Source: JBHHYR01 sp046757585
GTDB taxonomy: Bacteria > Desulfobacterota > Binatia > HRBIN30
Direction: 5' to 3'
NCBI GenBank assembly: GCA_046757585.1
Contig: JBHHYR010000212.1
Coordinates: 1-6,887, forward strand
Length of the DNA stretch: 6,887 nucleotides
Position numbers and translations under genes: made by a program. Of this stretch, positions 4,544 to 6,887 are shown piece after piece. Under the pieces are notes generated by a model, which worked only from the letters and a program-made list of their open reading frames with translations, was not told where the DNA came from and did not search any database. Every line of letters starts with the position of its first letter. Position 1 is the stretch's first letter.

Positions 4544-6887
4544 CGCGACTGCTTCACTCGTGCAGGTTGTGCTCGTGCGTCGGTGCGCGGCGGGTCGAGG
4601 GGGGCCGGAATGAGCACGCGTGCGGGGATGAGTTCCCGCCCACGCTTCGGCGGCGCCCAGAAAACTCTGATGGCCTTTCCTCCGCCTGCCTGGAAGTAGT
4701 CGATGGAAATCTCATGTCGCCCGGGCGCGAGATCGCGGCTCCCGCGGATGACGTTTGCCCCTTCTCGCAACGCCGCGGCCACTAATTTTCCATCGAGTGT
4801 GAGCGCGCAGCCGTCATCACAACCTGCCTCGAAGAAATACGTGCCGGCCTCCTCGATTCTCAGTTGGCCGTCCCAGCGGATGCTGAACGGGCCGTCCATC
4901 GGTTCGTTGCCCGGCCATGTGAAGGAGAGCACCGGATCGACGCGCTCGAACACCGGTGCGCCCTGCCAGTCCTTGCCCTTGTAGTAGCGGCCGCGCAACC
5001 CTTCCTCGGGTGCCGAAAGGCGGAACAGGTGCCTGCTGTCGAGCGGCGCGAACTCCCCGTGCGGGGCCTGCATGAGGATCATCGCCTCTCCGCTGCCTGT
5101 CCTTCTGCTGATCCGGAGGTCATGTAGCCCCTGTCCGAGGACGATGGAATGGTGCAGCTGCGCGCCGTCGATTGCCAGCATCAACGGAGCGCGAATCCGG
5201 AATTCATACAAACCGGATCGTGGCGCTCGCAGGGCTCCGACCAGGGCTTCCCCCGGTCGCAGGGCGGTGAGGCGCGCCGCTAGGGCGCTGCCGGCGCGGT
5301 GGGCGGATCCTGGAACTGGTTTGCCGCGCGCGTCCACAGCCGTCAGGCCCTGGATCTCCGACAGGTCTTCTTTGGGAATACGTACTTCGCTGTAGAGACG
5401 CATACCGTTCTCTCTCACGACGCGCGAGCTGACGTGCGGGTAGTAGCGCTTGAGCAGGTCCAGACTCTGAGCGATACCGACTTCCAGCAGCAGGAGGACG
5501 TCGCGAGCCGCGTCCACGGAAAGCGGGAGGTCCGCCTGCGGTTCGATGATGTGGAACTGCGGATCGTCAACTCCCCCATGCCCATCTTGCACCGGGCGGT
5601 AGAAGAAGAAGCGGACCGGGGAGAACTGATAGAATCGAGGTGAGAGGTACACGTGGGACAGGTTGCCCGCGACTCGCTGTTCGGCGCGCAGGCGCCGGAC
5701 GACGGCGTTCTCTACCGGGCTGAACACCGCCACCGACGCGGGATCTGTGGCTTGCTCCGTGAAGTAGACGTGGTACGTAGCGTAGCTCGTGTACCCGAGG
5801 GCGACCACCAGAAGCGACACTGCAGCTGCGCGCAACTGCCGACTCTGCCCAACAACCCGTACCCATGCCTCGGCCGTGACCGCACCCAAGAGACAGACAG
5901 CTGGGACGACGGCCAGGGTTCGATACGCTTGCGGCCCCTCGCTGAGCATCGACAAGATGCCCCCTTGCAGTGTGATGACGATCCATAGCAGGAGCAGCGC
6001 GAAGCGGTGATCGGTAAGCCGCCGCATCGTCAGACCGACGCCGAGGAACAGGAGCACCCCAGGAAGCAAGGACAGCATCGGACGGCCCGCCAAGTTGTGC
6101 CGCCAATTGCCGTCGCCGCGGGCGTGGAACATGAGCAGATGCCGCTCCGCGTTCGCGACGATGGGCTGCAGGCTCCCGGCGCGCTGGACGTCGTTGAGGA
6201 TGCTGACCTGGCGAGAACGGTTCAGGAGCGTGAACGAACTTTGAGCGTATGTCATGCACAACGGGCCGAAACACAGCAGGTAGCTGAGCCCGAACAGGAG
6301 TAGACCGGCAAAGTGGCACCGGAGGAAACCGCGCTCGAATATGATCCGATAGAAAACGTACGCCGCGATCACTCCAACGACGAGGCGGGACGCGAGGTAG
6401 GTGTACATCCCGAGTCCGAGGACAAGGCCGGCGAGAACGAAATGCAGAGCACGGCGGGAGACGAATGCGTACAGCAGCAACGCGGTGGCAGCAAGCTGGA
6501 AGAAGGGGGGCATCAATTCGTTGAAGCCCCACCGACTGAGGGTGACATGCCAGCGGCTGACGGCGAGCAGGAAGGTAGCCAGCAGCGCCGCGCGCGGGCC
6601 AAAGAGCAACAGACCGACTGGATAGATGGCCGCCACGGTCAAGAGGGCAGGCAGGAGTGAGGCGGCTTTCAGGGACCAGAAGCCCACGCCGCCGAGCTTG
6701 AAAAGCCCGGCCATGAAGTATGCGTACAGCGTGGGGGTCTCCCACCAGCCGACCCAGAAGGGCGAATCGGGACGCCCATCGAGAATCTTCAGGGCATCTA
6801 TGGCGATGTTTGTCTCGTCGACCCAGACTCCCGGCGGCATGGAGCGGATCCGATACAGCCGGAAAGCCGCACCGATGACCAGGCATC
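4540..6887 (-). CDS. GT39-like membrane glycosyltransferase with C-terminal PA14 domain (5' end outside window)
   Basis: This is a probable GT-C fold enzyme that transfers a sugar from a polyprenyl-phosphate donor to an acceptor on the outer side of the cytoplasmic membrane. Residues are numbered from the Met codon at 6840. The first extracytoplasmic loop carries WVDET with the acidic pair D8-E9, the expected catalytic motif. About ten hydrophobic helices follow up to about residue 352, with family-like motifs SRWG (102-105), GxYxYxAxR (144-152) and GDGNWRHNLAGRP (242-254). Residues 360-610 are mostly soluble, and a PA14 domain occupies about 613-745. The Met at 6840 is almost certainly internal: the frame stays open for 15 more codons to the window edge, and these encode the end of the first membrane helix (LVIGAAFRLYRI). 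Perhaps 20-40 residues are missing. The stop overlaps the next gene's ATG. The family call is firm; the sugar and acceptor are unknown. Confidence 0.9.
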   Translation of the reverse strand, partial: CLVIGAAFRLYRIRSMPPGVWVDETNIAIDALKILDGRPDSPFWVGWWETPTLYAYFMAGLFKLGGVGFWSLKAASLLPALLTVAAIYPVGLLLFGPRAALLATFLLAVSRWHVTLSRWGFNELMPPFFQLAATALLLYAFVSRRALHFVLAGLVLGLGMYTYLASRLVVGVIAAYVFYRIIFERGFLRCHFAGLLLFGLSYLLCFGPLCMTYAQSSFTLLNRSRQVSILNDVQRAGSLQPIVANAERHLLMFHARGDGNWRHNLAGRPMLSLLPGVLLFLGVGLTMRRLTDHRFALLLLWIVITLQGGILSMLSEGPQAYRTLAVVPAVCLLGAVTAEAWVRVVGQSRQLRAAAVSLLVVALGYTSYATYHVYFTEQATDPASVAVFSPVENAVVRRLRAEQRVAGNLSHVYLSPRFYQFSPVRFFFYRPVQDGHGGVDDPQFHIIEPQADLPLSVDAARDVLLLLEVGIAQSLDLLKRYYPHVSSRVVRENGMRLYSEVRIPKEDLSEIQGLTAVDARGKPVPGSAHRAGSALAARLTALRPGEALVGALRAPRSGLYEFRIRAPLMLAIDGAQLHHSIVLGQGLHDLRISRRTGSGEAMILMQAPHGEFAPLDSRHLFRLSAPEEGLRGRYYKGKDWQGAPVFERVDPVLSFTWPGNEPMDGPFSIRWDGQLRIEEAGTYFFEAGCDDGCALTLDGKLVAAALREGANVIRGSRDLAPGRHEISIDYFQAGGGKAIRVFWAPPKRGRELIPARVLIPAPLDPPRTDARAQPARVKQSR
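4606..5004 (-). other. PA14 domain coding segment of the first glycosyltransferase
   Basis: Residues about 613-745 (numbered from the Met at 6840) show the PA14 pattern. It opens with LRGRYYKGKDWQG and continues with DPVLSFTW, the strand FSIRWDGQL, the core AGTYFFEAGCDDGCALTLDG and a closing APGRHEISIDYFQAGGGKAIR. PA14 is a beta-barrel found in glycosidases, glycosyltransferases, adhesins and toxins, and it often binds carbohydrate. Here it would sit outside the membrane, after the last helix. The cysteines in GCDDGC (673 and 678) flank the DD pair and could pair, as in yeast flocculin-type PA14 domains where a DcD motif binds calcium and sugar. That last comparison is inference. Confidence 0.88.
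5026..5259 (-). other. Possible degenerate second beta-sandwich (half-PA14-like) ahead of the PA14 domain
   Basis: Residues about 528-605 (numbered from the Met at 6840) read as a beta-rich module. GALRAPRSGLYEFRIRAP is followed by LMLAIDGAQL and then LGQGLHDLRISRR. This order (sG.Y.F strand, L.iDG strand, G.H.l strand) mirrors the second half of the PA14 domain that follows at 613-745. I infer a decayed or minimal duplicate of the PA14 core. It may instead be an unrelated beta-sandwich. Confidence 0.45.

Noticed and set aside
6838..6840. ATG as the true start of the first glycosyltransferase
   Set aside because: The frame is open upstream to the window edge and encodes a helix end, and the catalytic D-E pair would fall at residues 8-9 with no first membrane helix. 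The true start must lie beyond the window.
5567..6886. Long minus-strand open frame (439 residues) in another frame over the first glycosyltransferase
   Set aside because: Its product is rich in Arg, Pro, Ser and Ala with no domain or membrane pattern. It overlaps a gene with clear family motifs and is the usual off-frame shadow in G+C-rich DNA.

Overview
The window is G+C-rich bacterial DNA (by eye somewhat over 60% G+C), and every convincing gene lies on the minus strand, so it reads right to left as one tightly packed transcription unit. There is no tRNA, rRNA, CRISPR array, transposase or visible promoter. Nothing fixes the taxon. Runs of family-39 (GT39-like) membrane glycosyltransferases joined to PA14 modules suggest an environmental or metagenomic lineage of proteobacterial, Binatota or Chloroflexota type, but that is only an impression.

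In transcription order the layout is as follows. (1) 6887-4540: a GT39-like multi-membrane glycosyltransferase whose 5' end lies beyond the window, with a C-terminal extracytoplasmic extension that ends in a PA14 domain. (2) 4543-2636: a complete second GT39-like glycosyltransferase, a diverged paralogue of the first, with a different C-terminal beta-rich domain. (3) 2639-1209: a fusion of a polyprenyl-phosphate-sugar synthase (family GT2, DPM1-like) to a SAM-dependent methyltransferase. (4) about 1183 to 1: a fourth gene with no ATG or GTG start. It is a membrane protein with a large N-terminal extracytoplasmic domain, followed by membrane helices and the first catalytic-loop motif of a GT-C enzyme, and it runs off the left edge.

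Genes 1/2 and 2/3 overlap by four bases (ATGA and GTGA), which is typical of translational coupling. The 3/4 junction breaks this pattern: gene 4 is open in frame but begins at a TTG or CTG codon, or else one base is missing at the junction.

A coherent reading is a glycan-assembly cassette. The GT2 half of gene 3 would load a sugar onto a polyprenyl-phosphate carrier at the cytoplasmic face. After flipping, the GT-C enzymes (genes 1, 2 and probably 4) would move sugars from that carrier to an acceptor outside the membrane. The three different beta-rich modules may hold or recognise that acceptor. The methyltransferase half may methylate the sugar, lipid or another intermediate. The donor sugar, the acceptor and the final glycan cannot be read from the sequence.
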